Source of the DNA: Zygnema cylindricum
Taxonomy: Eukaryota; Streptophyta; Zygnematophyceae; Zygnematales; Zygnemataceae
Assembly: GCA_037447655.1 (NCBI GenBank)
Contig: JBBHKE010001260.1
Span: forward strand, 1 to 25,315
Length of the DNA: 25,315 nt
Direction of reading: 5' to 3'
Numbering within the stretch: position 1 is the stretch's first letter; each line of letters begins with the position of its first letter. The notes beneath the pieces are model-generated. The model saw only the letters and a program-made list of their open reading frames with translations, made no database searches and was not told the DNA's origin. Position numbers and translations under genes: made by a program. This document shows positions 1 through 10,705 of this stretch, one piece after another.

Positions 1-1435
1 CCAAAAAAAAAAAAAAAAAAAAAAAATTATGAAAATGAGATCACAGAGTCTGTGAGTTTCAGCTGGCGGTTGACTTTCACTTCGCGACAAAATAGACTGT
101 ACGAAAAGATTCGAAGACGACCATCCAATGCGCGTCTAAATCGGGCTGGCCGTATGGTACCTTCTGTCCGTACATTCATCCGCAAATATGTACGATCGAT
201 CAAAGTTTCAGTTTGCCACGTGTCCCAACCTTCGTCTCTCGTCGCGACGAGGGCGAGAGTCTCGAGACAATAACGTTTTGTCGTTTTCTGAAACGGAAAA
301 TCCGGATCCGTAGAAGTTCTTATCCGTACCTTTTGTCGAATCCCGAGGATGCCGACAAACGGTTGAGTGCCGACCCTGTAGGCGGCACCTTAATAGTTAT
401 ACCATACGATGCCGTACGATATCTTTTTCTCTGATTGGAGAATAATGATTAGTGAGTCAATGTTTTGTCGTTTAGTGTTCAAGGCGGACACTTCAGTAAA
501 GGTACCGATATTTGAATACGCGGTTAGCGTTTTTCGACGTATTGGGGTATTAATTATTGTTTGGCGTATTATTAAATAGTGCGGAACATATTTAAATAGT
601 GCGGAGCTTAGCGAAGTTTTTGGATTTATTAGCACGTATTCTACACATTACGGAAATTACAAAAGTTTTTTGGGGTTTCAGGAGGCTTTTTTGTGGCGAT
701 AATAATGTCGGTGGAGTTTTATGAATTCGTCATTAGCCCAGGAGTATGACGTCATTCTGTATCGTCTTGTCCTTTTTCCTTTATTATTATTACTATTGGG
801 TGATTGTGGTGTACGGATTTAAGTACGGATTTACGATGATGAGGCGGCTTCGGATGGGTGTATTTACATCCCTCGGGATGGCTCCCAGTCTGCCACGTGT
901 GACACAAGGAATAGTTTTTATTGTCGTATTGCACTCTATTTCACGTTTTTTGTCTTTTTAGTACCGTGTCCTGGGCTATTTAGTGTTTACGCAACGTTGT
1001 TCAACTAGGGCAAAACTCCATTTGAAATGAAAGCAAGACGTTTTGTCGTCTTGTGTAATAATGGCGACGCAGGAGTATATTCAATTGGTGAAACTTTTGT
1101 TTGGGAGGGAAAAGTGCTCGCGAGTTTTTTAACTTATTAGGGAAACGTAGGGGCGTTCCGATTCGACAGAGTTCTAATTGGCGGGCAAGCTGTAATTGTT
1201 TAGGAAGAAGACAAAAGAGAATGGATCCACCTGGTCCGATAGCAAAATTATGGTTAACTCCGACGAAAAAGCATCTGAAGCGTCGATCGTCGCAAACGGT
1301 CCAGATTGTATTTGCGTTTAAGCGGAGTAGTACAGGAGCGGCAGTGTTGTACGAATAGTCGTGGAGACTTGATTCCACTCGACCAGGTGGCACTGTTCAG
1401 TGCGAATAGTAAAGCTTGGTCTCTTGTCGCGACGC
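1..1435. other. Gene-less region, start of GTACGG-rich domain
   Basis: No reading frame here looks like a gene. The longest, on the - strand at 1001-1393, has no recognisable motif and no neighbour. The stretch starts with an A run at 3-26. CCGTAC or GTACGG hexamers occur near 171, 326, 413, 812 and 824. A perfect TGACGTCA palindrome lies at about 748-755. I see no promoter, splice structure or RNA gene that I can support. Confidence 0.6.
572..605 (+). repeat. Two direct copies of TTAAATAGTGCGGA
   Basis: The 14-base string TTAAATAGTGCGGA occurs at 572 and again at 592, 20 bases apart. A one-mismatch relative (TTAAATAGTGTGGA) is at 4425-4438. This may be a remnant of a dispersed repeat. No function is implied. 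Confidence 0.6.
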
Positions 1436-1656
1436 TACACCTTGTATCGCTATTAGTGTTAATGTTTTTTTCGCCACTTAAACCACCTTTTCCCCGTACA
1501 CACTTGTCGGATCGCTGATCTGACGGCTGCGATTGAAATGTAACATTCTCAGCTTCCGATTGGCGGTCTCAAATTGAGAATCGGACAAGTGTGTACGGAG
1601 AAAAGATGTTTTAAGTGGCGAAAAAAATATTAACCCTAATTGCGATACACGGTGTA
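1436..1656 (-). mobile_element. MITE family copy 1 (full length, TIRs of about 75 bp)
   Basis: The element begins TACACCTTGTATCGC and ends with the inverted counterpart GCGATACACGGTGTA. The two arms match, with few mismatches, for about 75 bases: outer TATCGC, then CGCCACTTAAA, then CCGTACACACTTGTC. The centre of about 70 bases is not symmetric, which gives an orientation; this copy and the one at 4009 run opposite to those at 5630, 6746 and 9259. It has no coding capacity, so it would depend on a transposase supplied elsewhere. Both ends carry TA, which could be a TA target duplication of Tc1/mariner type, but the exact boundary is unresolved. Confidence 0.85.
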
Positions 1657-3032
1657 GGTGTAGATGACGGCCGGCCAGCGAAGTGTCATTTTCGAGGCCA
1701 ACTGGCTGACAGCTTACTTTTTAGTGGCCAGCGATGGAAATATTCCGCACAACTGTACAAATTGCAGCGCTTTGAAAAGTTTGAAACCGTACGATCTAAC
1801 GCAAAGGCGGATTTCTATTTTTTTTGCAGTTGACCGTACAGCTGTAGCGTGACTTTTGTCACCACAGTCCACGATCTTGCGGGTCACACTACTGACAGAA
1901 ATCTGTTTCAGAAGATACCACCGGAAATGGACGGAAAAGGGCGGGGACGGCTTTGTCGGCTGTAAAGTACAAATTTGTCATTATTATAATCCGCACCTGT
2001 CGACAACCTAGAGGGGACCGGGACCGTACATCCAGGTCCTAGTAATCAATTTTGAGTTTTACGCTCCTGAAGGACAACTCACAGAAAACCACAGAGGACC
2101 CGAACTCTTACCAGAAACCAATAAATACACGTGTTCCAGCGTGAGACCCAGCCGTACTCTGCAAAAGTACACAGGGAGTCAATAGATTGTAGATCACTGT
2201 ACGGCGATATTGTGAGAAGTAAATGCAAAACCGGAGATTTGCTGGGTGTGACATGACGCTCACTGTGAGATTCCGGCTATTTCTGGCGACACCAGAGTCA
2301 TATTTTTTGTCTTTAGTGATCAGTTTTTTAGAGGACAAGCCCCATCCACTCAAAATTTATACAGAATCTTCGATATGACTTAGAGCGGATTCCATTTGGC
2401 ACGTTTCTACATCCTGGCCATCTGTGAGTTTTTGGTGAATTTTTTGAATCTTTTGTTGGGAAATCGAATGGCGTACAGACATACGGAAGGATCTTGGCAG
2501 CGAATCAGCTGAACAGTATGGCATCATGGAGCCGACAGAGACTTGTACGGATAAACGGCTGAGCATTCGATTTCTGCCGGCGTACAGCGTCAAAAATTGC
2601 ACAAAAGAAGGACTTGACCGTACATTTTAACCAATCGTAATGGCTTACAGAATGACCTCTGCAGAAAACTCTAAGGGTCCATGTGAGCCGTCCGATCGAT
2701 CATCTTTCAGATCGATTAGGTTAATGTCCTATTTTTGTCGTTTTATGTTTTGTTTTCTGAATAGGTACATTACTGTACCATATACCGTACGCTGTACGGT
2801 GGCCGAACTGCCTCGCCTATTCGTTCTGAATGCCATTCCTAAAATGGTGACAATTAAACAACCAATGAGCACCTCCTATATTGCCACGTCGACAACATCA
2901 AGAAAAATCATGCAAAAAGCTGTACGGTTGGAGCACATTTTTATTTTTTTCAACTTTCAGATGAAATGTAAAATTGTTGACGACCGGTTTCCAACTTCTT
3001 CCAGTCAGTTTTCGGAATTCGTTCGACGGCCG

Positions 3033-3084
3033 CTTAAACCCTAACCCTAAAAACAGTAAAATCCTAAAACGGTAAAACCCTTCA
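3033..3084 (-). repeat. Degenerate plant-type telomere-like run
   Basis: The sequence holds AAACCCTAACCCTAAA followed by looser CCTAAAA and AAACCC variants, resembling (CCCTAAA)n. It is interstitial and degenerate, so it is not a functional telomere end. It is one of several such runs in the first 11 kb. Confidence 0.5.
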
Positions 3085-3405
3085 ATTTATGCCACATGAA
3101 CCCTCCATGACCTCATGAATGCAATCCGTACGTGTTACCTTTATTCCCATACATACTATTAACGCAGGTGTGAACAGTGATCCGTACAGCCACTAAACGA
3201 TTTGTGAGCCAATGTCACCCCTTGGAATGATGGAAATTTAACGTCTCGAAATACTGTGTACAAATAATACATTTGCAGAAGAAATGAGAATCACTCATCT
3301 GAGCATCACGTAAAGTACATCAATCTGTACGGCTCACCTGTCAGTGAAGTCATTGCGCCTTCAAATATCTGATGTACGGAATCTTATTTTTCCGTTGCAA
3401 CCGAA

Positions 3406-3446
3406 AGCCCTAAAAAATCCTAAATAACCCTAAAAAACCTTAAAAT
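3406..3446 (-). repeat. Degenerate CCCTAAA-like run
   Basis: Four spaced motifs of the form CCCTAAA, CCTAAA, CCCTAAA and CCTTAAA lie in about 40 bases. They fit a decayed interstitial telomere-like repeat. Chance in A-rich DNA is possible but less likely given the clustering. Confidence 0.45.
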
Positions 3447-4008
3447 CGGTTTTCGGTATCATATAAAATGGTAACGGCGAAGTAAAATATGCAACTTACA
3501 TTTGAATAGGATCGAAACGAATAAAAAACAGCCGCGTGTACAGGCTTCGGTGTACGGATGTACCCTAAGGGCAATACCGCAATAGTAAAAGTTTTAGAAC
3601 AGGTCTCTGTTTTCTTGGGCTTTCTTCGTTTTTTTTTTGTTTGTTTGTGAAATCTCTGCAGTTTTCCACTTCCCGCGATTTGATGTTGTAATACTGCCAA
3701 ATATGTGGGGACTGGGGACCACACTGACATTTTGTCGTGACGCCCTACATCCACTCAGTTCTGAGCTTTCAATGAATGAACTTTTTTGGACCCCCAACGT
3801 AACCGAAAAGTGAACCCGATTTTTTTCCGGGAGCAATCGTGCTCGCGGATCCCTTAACTTTTTGGAAAGAGACACAGAACCGAAGGCTGTCGGTTTGAAT
3901 GGAACACCACCCTGATGATACACGTAAATGGGAAAACTAAAACGAGTAATTCAACGGACATGACGCAAGTATTTCTACCATACGACAAACTATCAAGTAC
4001 AGTAGAGG

Positions 4009-4150
4009 TACACCGTGTATGGGCGTTAATGATTCTTTGGCACTTAAAACATGTTTTGTCCGTGGACACATGTCGGATTCTCAATCCGACGGTGCCGGTG
4101 GAAAGGTAAGATCCTCACTTTCCGATTGGCGATTTCCAATCGAAAGTCAG
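4009..4150 (-). mobile_element. MITE family copy, 3'-truncated
   Basis: It starts TACACCGTGTATGGGCGTTA and keeps the inner arm blocks CACTTAAAACATGTTTTGTCCG and ACATGTCGGATTCTC in family order. The centre (TTTCCGATTGGCGATTTCCAA) resembles the copy at 1436 in the same orientation. The right-hand inverted arm is absent, with similarity fading near 4146, so this copy is truncated. Confidence 0.65.
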
Positions 4151-5629
4151 GCACAGCTAATATTGCAAGTTGTCACGAGACCTAAGAAATATAAAGAAAA
4201 ACAAATGTGAGAACGCGTGCGAACACTATAGATCATTATATAGAACCATAGTTGTTCAAATCGCACGATTTTTTCCTTTTTTACGATTGAAACGTATAAT
4301 TCGTGACTTTTGAAAAAATCGTTAAAAAACGTCTACTGTAAACTGAAACTGAAGTATTTACGGAAACCTGTATTTAATTTAGGTGAGGTTTAATAAGCGT
4401 AAAAAATTCTAATATAGGATATTTTTAAATAGTGTGGAGAACGGACGACGTCTGACCGTGCAAAATTGTACCTTTACAAGTAAAAAGGTACAAAAAATGA
4501 TTTAATAGAATCGAGCTCGCACGTGAAACGGCACTAAACAGAAAAATGAATCACATCGAAAAAAAGTCGTTCGCATAACTCTCGTCCGTCGACAGCATCG
4601 TCGTCAGTGTGAACATTAACTGACATTCAATGCGACAAATATTATTAGCGTCATAATGACGTCAATATTATACCGGACTGACACATTTTGTACGTCCACG
4701 TAATTTAGTGTTCATAATTATCGCGCACATAATTATCGCCGACATAACCCAATATAGAATAACTAAATAAATTAGAGTAAACTTCATAGTTGAAAAAGCT
4801 CTATCACATAAATTAGCGTCAATTACTCTAATTGTTTTTTTTGGTTTTTTTACTCGGACGATCGGACGGCCGCTGATGAAAGTAGCGATCTAAGAAGATC
4901 ACATGGAAAGCCCGTAACACAACTTACGCTAAAGGCGGCCTACAAAAGGCCTACCAAAAAACGCCTACTTTTGAACTATGAGTACAGCATTGCATGTGAC
5001 ATGAGGATACCATCGTATCAGGGTTTTTAGGGTTTCAGTGATTGCACGTATTTTGACCTACCAGGAGTCAACGAATTTGCAACAAAAGTTCCGTGCATGG
5101 ATTTCAGAGTTTTCGCATGTGAAAGAAATAATCCGTTCCTCTGTCGCAGATAATCGCAAACCGTCGCATAATGTGGATAATCGTCGCATTATGTCGCATA
5201 ATGTCGCATACTGTCGCAGACAGAATGTCCTTGCAGCTACATGTCATAACGCTGTTACACGACTTTTTCCCTGTCGGTTTGTGTCGTCGATTTCTACGCT
5301 TTTCGCGTATAGTTACATGTAAAACCTGATATTTTTTGTCTAACAGCCGGCACTTTGTTGCAGTTTCCTAAAAAATTATCTGTTGCCAGATTGGCATCAC
5401 ACGTGTGGAAGCTCAGCTGCCAGCTATTGGCGAAAAATGGCCAGCTCGCAGTCGACTCCGGCAGAACGTCGTCAGAAATTTGTATGAATCGGCAATTTTT
5501 CCAGACTGGCACGGAAATTCGCATAAATTTTTTATTCGAGAAAGCTGTTTTATGTACAGCCTGCCCTCTGATATATTTACGATAGAGATTCGTCGTTTTT
5601 TTGTTTTTTCCGGACAGAACCGAGTACAG
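4151..5629. other. Gene-less intergenic sequence
   Basis: No supported gene. Notable small features are a second TGACGTCA palindrome near 4656, two CATAATTATCGC copies near 4712-4738, an AGGGTTTTTAGGGTTT run at 5021-5036, and the GTCGCA array listed separately. GTACGG hexamers are absent between about 3,560 and 5,680, so the enrichment is patchy. Confidence 0.5.
5143..5222 (+). repeat. Short tandem GTCGCATAAT-like array
   Basis: A unit of about 10 bases (TGTCGCATAA and close variants) recurs six or more times, with imperfect spacing and one GTGGATAATC-type variant. This is a degenerate minisatellite. It lacks the long identical repeats and unique spacers of a CRISPR array, which would also not be expected in a eukaryote. 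Confidence 0.7.
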
Positions 5630-5836
5630 TACACCGTGTATCGCTATTAGTGTTAATTATTTTTTCACCGCTTAAAACATATTTTCTCCGTACACAATTA
5701 TCCGATTTTCAGTTTGAGACCACCAATAGGAAGCTGAGAATCTTGCCTTTCAATCGCAACCGTCATATCCGCAATCCGACAAGCATGTACGGAGAAAAGT
5801 TGTTTTAAGTGGCAAAAAAAACATTAACCCTACTGT
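5630..5836 (+). mobile_element. MITE family copy with altered 3' tip
   Basis: The 5' arm TACACCGTGTATCGCTATTAG is intact and followed by CACCGCTTAAAACATATTTTCTCCGTACACAA. The opposite arm (ATGTACGGAGAAAAG, then TTTTAAGTGGC, then ACATTAACCCTA) is present, but the outermost GCGATACACGG block is missing and replaced by CTGTAG. The centre matches the copies at 6746 and 9259 in the same orientation. Confidence 0.8.
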
Positions 5837-6745
5837 AGTCGCCGGTCGTCTGACTTTCTGCGATTGGTGGACAGGTGGATCCTGGACGTCCGTTTTCGGC
5901 GAACGTTTCTGTCAAATAAAATTTGCTTTCTAGTGGTCGTTACTTGTCGGATTATCGATTAAAACCCTTAAAAACCCTGAGTTTATCTCTTGTGCCAGTT
6001 CATGCGACCGACAGAGATTCTCACAACGACCAAATATTTTGAAAAGTGCGAAAAGAATCTGTTTAGATCTTCACGACAAGAAACGTTCACACTGTTACAT
6101 AATATCCTTTTAAACTTTATGGCATTGCCGTACGGCCGCTCGTGAAGATCGAGAAAGATTCGGAGAACCAGAAAATACGTGTACGATTACTTAAACCACC
6201 ACGCTGTGTGGTATATTTTATTTTTTCTACATGTATTACAAAAAAATTAGAATAGTTTGATTTTGTCCACTAATGCCGAAAGTTACGAAACCGTCAATTT
6301 CGACCACCTTAAAGTACAATTACTATTTGATTGTGAAGTACATTTTTGCAGACATAAGACAAAAAAACGTATCTCAACAGAATCTGCTGAAAATTGAGCC
6401 GAAACCGTTTCGGGTACACTGCGGCATTGTACGGAATTTTTCGAAACGGCGCCGGAAAAAGGAAACAGCTTTCGTCATGTAAAAACCTGTTTTAAAAATA
6501 ACGACATTAGATTTCCGAAAGTCACTTAAAAAAAAAAATCCTACGACGCACGAAAATACTATTTCCGTAATTCTTTCCTATGATATGTGTCATAGAGACG
6601 GCAAACTAATTTATTTTTCCATTCGCTGCCCGTAAAACCCGCCTAGTGACCGAAAAATAATCTTACTTGGTAAAATCACAATTACCGTACATTTAAACTC
6701 ACGATTGCGTAGGGATACCAAGGAAATGTACAAATTGAGTTAAGC
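5837..6745. other. Gene-less intergenic sequence
   Basis: No supported gene. It contains a telomere-like AAAACCCTTAAAAACCCTGA string near 5963 and a perfect 10-base palindrome GCCGTACGGC near 6127-6136. The small frame at 6273-6482 has no recognisable motif. Confidence 0.5.
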
Positions 6746-6959
6746 TACACCTTTTATCGCTATTAGTAGGAAGGTTTTTTCCGCCACTTAATTCATATTT
6801 TCACCGTGCACACCTGTCCAACATTCGATTGGAGGCCGCCAATCGGAAGGAGGAAATCTTGCTTCTCAATCGCAACAGTCAGATAAACAGTCCTCTCAAT
6901 GTGGACGGAGAAAAGATGTTTTAAGTGGCGAAAATAACATTATAGCGATACACTGTGTA
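6746..6959 (+). mobile_element. MITE family copy (full length, diverged)
   Basis: It starts TACACCTTTTATCGCTATTAG and ends ATAGCGATACACTGTGTA. The inner arms CGCCACTTAATTCATATTTTC and GGAGAAAAGATGTTTTAAG are preserved, and the centre carries CCGCCAATCGGAAGG as in the other copies. Length is 214 bases with no coding capacity. Confidence 0.8.
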
Positions 6960-9237
6960 ATGACCTGAGATAATCCGAAAGGGAAACATTAGGCCAATTC
7001 GCGGGCCATCAAACGCTCGTTTTTAAATAAGTTACAACCCTCATAAATAGAAGCTGGAAAAGCTCAATGAGTGCAACTGTAGGGGCAATTGACAAGGATA
7101 AGGCCAGTCTATTATGTTGCGTGAAAGTTAAGGAAAATATACAAAAACAACCAGATATAATTAAATTTGTTTGTAGAGAAAAGTGATTTTACCACATTTC
7201 ATTATTGTCCCATAAAAACATTTTGATGCGTACATTTTCCCACACATTTCTCTTTAGGTAATCCACTTTCTTTATGATTGTACTGCCTACGTGGCAAATT
7301 CCTAGTGGCCAAATTATTTCCCTCTTCATCCAATAGGCACATAAACCGAATCAACACGCAAAACAATTATTTTTTTCGCACAAAGCTTGGCCTTATGGGC
7401 CCAGTCCTAACAATAAATTTCGAACGATTTGCAGTATGTTTTTATTTTTTCTCTTGATTTCGTGGTGCCACCCATCCAAAACTGCTCCTAACAACAGAAA
7501 ATGTTTATGCGGTCGAGACCTTTCGTTTTAGAGTTATTGTATGATATATACTGTTGTAGATATAACCACAGCAAATTTACCCTAAAGCTTGTCTTTTGGG
7601 GGAGGTGGTACCGTGCGACGTGAATCGTCATTGTCGTTAACAACACTATATTAGTGCCCATAAATTTTGTCGTAAAGGTTAAAATAGAGTTGATAATACT
7701 AGTTGCTCTTTCCTTAACGTTAATTATTTAATGCTCGAAGTTGGAAAATGTGGGACGGTAATTAAACCTTTGGGTGACACAAGCACAATATGAGAGAAGA
7801 GCTTGGGTTACATGTTTGTACATCGTCCGACAACATGGTAGGACGCGGGAAAATGATAATGTAGGTGGTGGCCACATCATCATATTATGGAAATATTAAT
7901 TTTAAGTGTCACATTAGATGCACGTGAGAATGACATAAACCTTTTTGTTTTAGTTTGTTAGAATAATAAAAATGCACACGACCAAAGAAACAAATAGAGA
8001 AGTAATATACGCTCGTGAAAATACGCTTATCTTATTGTCAAAATATTTTGTTTCTACATGTATAATTATTTGCATGGCACGGCAAAACATAAGTATTACT
8101 TTTAATGTTTGTGGAATTGCCAATTCAACTTATAAAACAGGGTCGAATTTATTTGTAAGTGGACATGAGATTGTTTTTAGCACGTAAAAAAACATATTTG
8201 ATAAAAAAGGGTATGGTTCGCACTACCTTTGTGTACCTTTACGCATAGTTACGCTAAAAGAAAGCATTTAAAGTAGCACGTAGTGGTTATAAATGTAAGT
8301 CTAGAGTGGTTTTCGTGATCCTCTTTGTTTAGCTGTTGCTCTTTTTGTGCGACAGGCTGATGGGAAAAATTTATGGATATACACAATGATAGTTTTACAG
8401 TAACATAAATATAGTATGACGTGATAAAATGCATCTTCAACCCATGCATTCTATTGGGGATTTTTTATTAACAAAATAATGATGGCTAAACCATCCAAGG
8501 TCAAAACTTGATTGAAACGGAATATTGTTCTCTACAATTAAAGGCCACAAGTGGAAAACCCAAAAGCACAAACAAAAACTACAAAAGCTAAGCAACACTA
8601 AGAGTAAGCCACTGAAAACAAAAAAAAACAAATAAAAATACCAAAACCAAACTACAAAAGCATAAAAAAACCACGCTATTGCCGTAATTTCGTTCTATGT
8701 GCTATTCTGAAAACGTTGGAGTACGGTAAGGTAACATCAACGAGAGAGAGAAAAAGCTAACCACTAAAATGACGCGTGTCGTACACGAATCCCAGACTCG
8801 TCAAAACGATACGCGAATTCTTGTGTTCCTCTTTACAATTTCCGCTCGTTCCGGTGGACGCCGCGCCACCGCTAAACAGTTAAAACTACTACAGTACACG
8901 GAATCAATTTCATATCCGTACTAATTCGGGTTGCACACTGGAACCTGCCAGAGTGCCAGCTATTTTTTCAGCCGTATTTTACAATTTGCACCCCCCCCCG
9001 GTCGTCCTTTTTTCCACGTGCCGTACTGTTATCGACCAATCGCCTCATGCTGCTCACGCTTTTGTACGGACTCTCTAAGATTTGTAGTGAGCTAATATTT
9101 TCTGGTACAGTATTTATCGTGCCGTTTGAGTAAATTTCTTACAATTCGATGACCTGGCACTCGCTTTGGAGGTTCTTGATTTTTTTTTTTTTTTTCATTC
9201 CTTCTTGACGAATGTTCTTAAGCTACAGTACGGAAAG
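6960..9237. other. Gene-less, mostly AT-rich intergenic sequence
   Basis: No supported gene. GTACGG hexamers are absent between about 6,700 and 8,700 and then resume. An A-rich, C-containing low-complexity stretch at about 8,570-8,670 yields a hydrophobic frame on the - strand that I do not believe. A C run near 8991-8999 and a T run at about 9180-9195 are simple homopolymers. Confidence 0.5.
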
Positions 9238-9510
9238 TCCAACTGTTGTAAGTACACTCACCGTGTATCGCTATTAGTGTTTATAATTTGAAGCCACTTA
9301 AAAGTAAAAACATTTTTTCTCCGTACACACTTGTCCGATTTTCAATTTGAGAGCGCCAATCGATAGCTGGGAATCTTACCTTTCAATCGCAACCGTCAAA
9401 CCGCAAACCGTTTTTATAATCCGACGAGGATGTACGGAGAAAAGATGTTTTAAGTGGAAAAAAAAACATGAACCCTAATAGCGATACACGGCATACAACT
9501 GTTGGAAGTA
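9238..9510 (+). mobile_element. MITE family copy with extended flanking inverted repeat
   Basis: The core element runs from CACCGTGTATCGCTATTAG (9259) to CCCTAATAGCGATACACGGC (about 9491). The arms carry GCCACTTAAAA, TCTCCGTACACACTTGTCCGA, and their counterparts GTACGGAGAAAAGATGTTTTA and others. Outside the core, CCAACTGTTGTA on the left and TACAACTGTTGGA on the right extend the inverted symmetry. The right side also carries AAGTACAGTGCACCGTGTAC, so either the true terminus lies further out or part of a second copy abuts this one. Confidence 0.75.
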
Positions 9511-10257
9511 CAGTGCACCGTGTACACCAAAAAGTAAAAAACGTTTCCAACCCAAAGAACTGACTTGATGGAACATCATCATCGAATACTGAAAAGTGCG
9601 AAAATATCAAAATACCGTACGCGCACTAAACAGTGAATCGCTAATTAGCTTCAATTTAAGTTTAAATCTTTATAAATACGAAATATTTTTAGCCTGTTAG
9701 TAGATTGCAACAAAATTAACATTAAAATCTAAACATTCATAAAAAGTTGCAAGTTTAAAATAAAGTTGTCAAGAAAAAAAGACAACAAAAACAAAGGTGA
9801 GGGTAAAGATACCTTGGGAGTGAGCGGCGACTAACAACGGAAGGAGGTTGTCAAGAAAATCACGGATAAAAAAAAGCCTTTGCTTGGGGAAGTTTTGATA
9901 GGCTTTTCAAAATTTTGGGACGCTGTGAAAGGAAGAGATTCGAGTGAGGTGTCTGATTGGTCCTGTTTAGTCCTTTGCTGTTTTTTTTTGTCGGGCGCCC
10001 GTGGTTTTTTTTTTGGGCATGTTATAAGTTCCTCCGAGGTTTTTTTCGGTCTGTACGAACGCTTGCGTGGCAGTACAGTTTGTTTTGGAAGGCGTCGTAC
10101 ATATCATGTCCGCAAAGCGTTTCCTTTTTCGTACGGGCAAGGGACTCATATCACGACATGTTAGTTGACGTAGGCTAACGTCATGTGCCAGTACACGGCG
10201 GATAAAAAAAAGTACCGTTTTCATACCATACCGTTTTCCAGTTTTCCCCTTTTTCAA
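9511..10257. other. Gene-less intergenic sequence
   Basis: No supported gene. Overlapping frames exist on both strands at 9880-10272, but none has a recognisable domain and all contain low-complexity tracts (T and G runs). The string GTTGTCAAGAAAA occurs twice, near 9766 and 9848. Confidence 0.45.
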
Positions 10258-10443
10258 GTGTGAACCACGCAAATGTTTTCATCGCCGCTGAAAACATATT
10301 TGATTATTTTCTCTGGGCACACGTGTCGAAATAGTACAAAAAAGTACGGATCATACCTTGATGCTGGCGGTCTTCGTACGGAATTCAGCCAACAGACGAA
10401 AGCTGATTAAGGTCGCGAAAAAAAATCGACTCTAATAGCGGTA
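10258..10443. mobile_element. Possible highly diverged MITE family copy
   Basis: The left part CGCCGCTGAAAACATATTTG followed by TTTTCTCTGGGCACACGTGTC resembles the family's 5' arm, with insertions. The right part GTCGCGAAAAAAAATCGACTC followed by TAATAGCGGTAC resembles the 3' arm. The centre has only a short TGGCGGTCTT match. The order is right but the identity is low, so this is tentative. Confidence 0.4.
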
Positions 10444-10497
10444 CTTTTACTGTGATATTTAAAAAAAACGAAAATGTCCGAGAGGATGCACGAACTC

Positions 10498-10536
10498 CGC
10501 ACTGAATTTACGCACTGAATTTCGCACTGAATTTTC
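10498..10536 (+). repeat. Three tandem copies of CGCACTGAATTT
   Basis: CGCACTGAATTT occurs at 10498, 10511 and 10523, spaced 13 and 12 bases. A related CGCACTGAAAT is near 11120. It is a short local duplication with no evident role. Confidence 0.7.
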
Positions 10537-10616
10537 AGTTTTTTGAGAGACGTCGCACTATTGAAGTGTTTTGTTTTTGAAGACAAGTCCAGAATTTTCT
10601 TCGCCATGTTATGTCT

Positions 10617-10662
10617 TTTAGGGTTTATGTCTTTGGGGGAAATCTAGGGTTTTTATTTTGTT
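10617..10662 (+). repeat. TTTAGGGTTT-like motifs
   Basis: TTTTAGGGTTTATG and CTAGGGTTTTTA lie about 30 bases apart. They match the plant-type telomere unit in the G-rich orientation but are isolated and interstitial. Confidence 0.4.
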
Positions 10663-10683
10663 TTTTTATATAAGGTTACATAA

Positions 10684-10705
10684 ATATATATATATATATA
10701 TATAT
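10684..10705. repeat. (AT)n microsatellite
   Basis: Eleven uninterrupted AT dinucleotides. Confidence 0.9.

Larger units (their letters stand above)
1657..4008. other. Gene-less region with dense GTACGG/CCGTAC sites
   Basis: No supported gene. About fifteen GTACGG/CCGTAC hexamers occur between 1,780 and 3,560. Two perfect hairpin-like pairs lie around 2766-2798: GGTACA..TGTACC and ACCGTAC..GTACGGT. Frames such as 2640-3044 (+) and 3440-3923 (-) have no recognisable domain and look like chance frames. Confidence 0.55.

Noticed and set aside
1001-1393. 130-codon frame on the - strand, with overlapping + frames
   Set aside because: No recognisable motif, no conserved neighbour, and several equally long shadow frames; chance is sufficient.
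748-4663. Two TGACGTCA palindromes and CACGTG-type strings as promoter elements
   Set aside because: They are not next to any supported transcript or gene; isolated 6-8 base matches occur by chance.
5143-5222. Possible CRISPR-like array
   Set aside because: Units are about 10 bases, degenerate and without unique spacers, in a eukaryotic context.
8437-8631. Hydrophobic small frame resembling a membrane peptide
   Set aside because: It arises from an A-rich, C-containing low-complexity stretch read on the opposite strand, giving Phe/Leu/Val-rich translation.
9880-10272. Overlapping frames of 73-101 codons on both strands
   Set aside because: No domain, homopolymer-driven residues, and both strands open at once; not supported as a gene.
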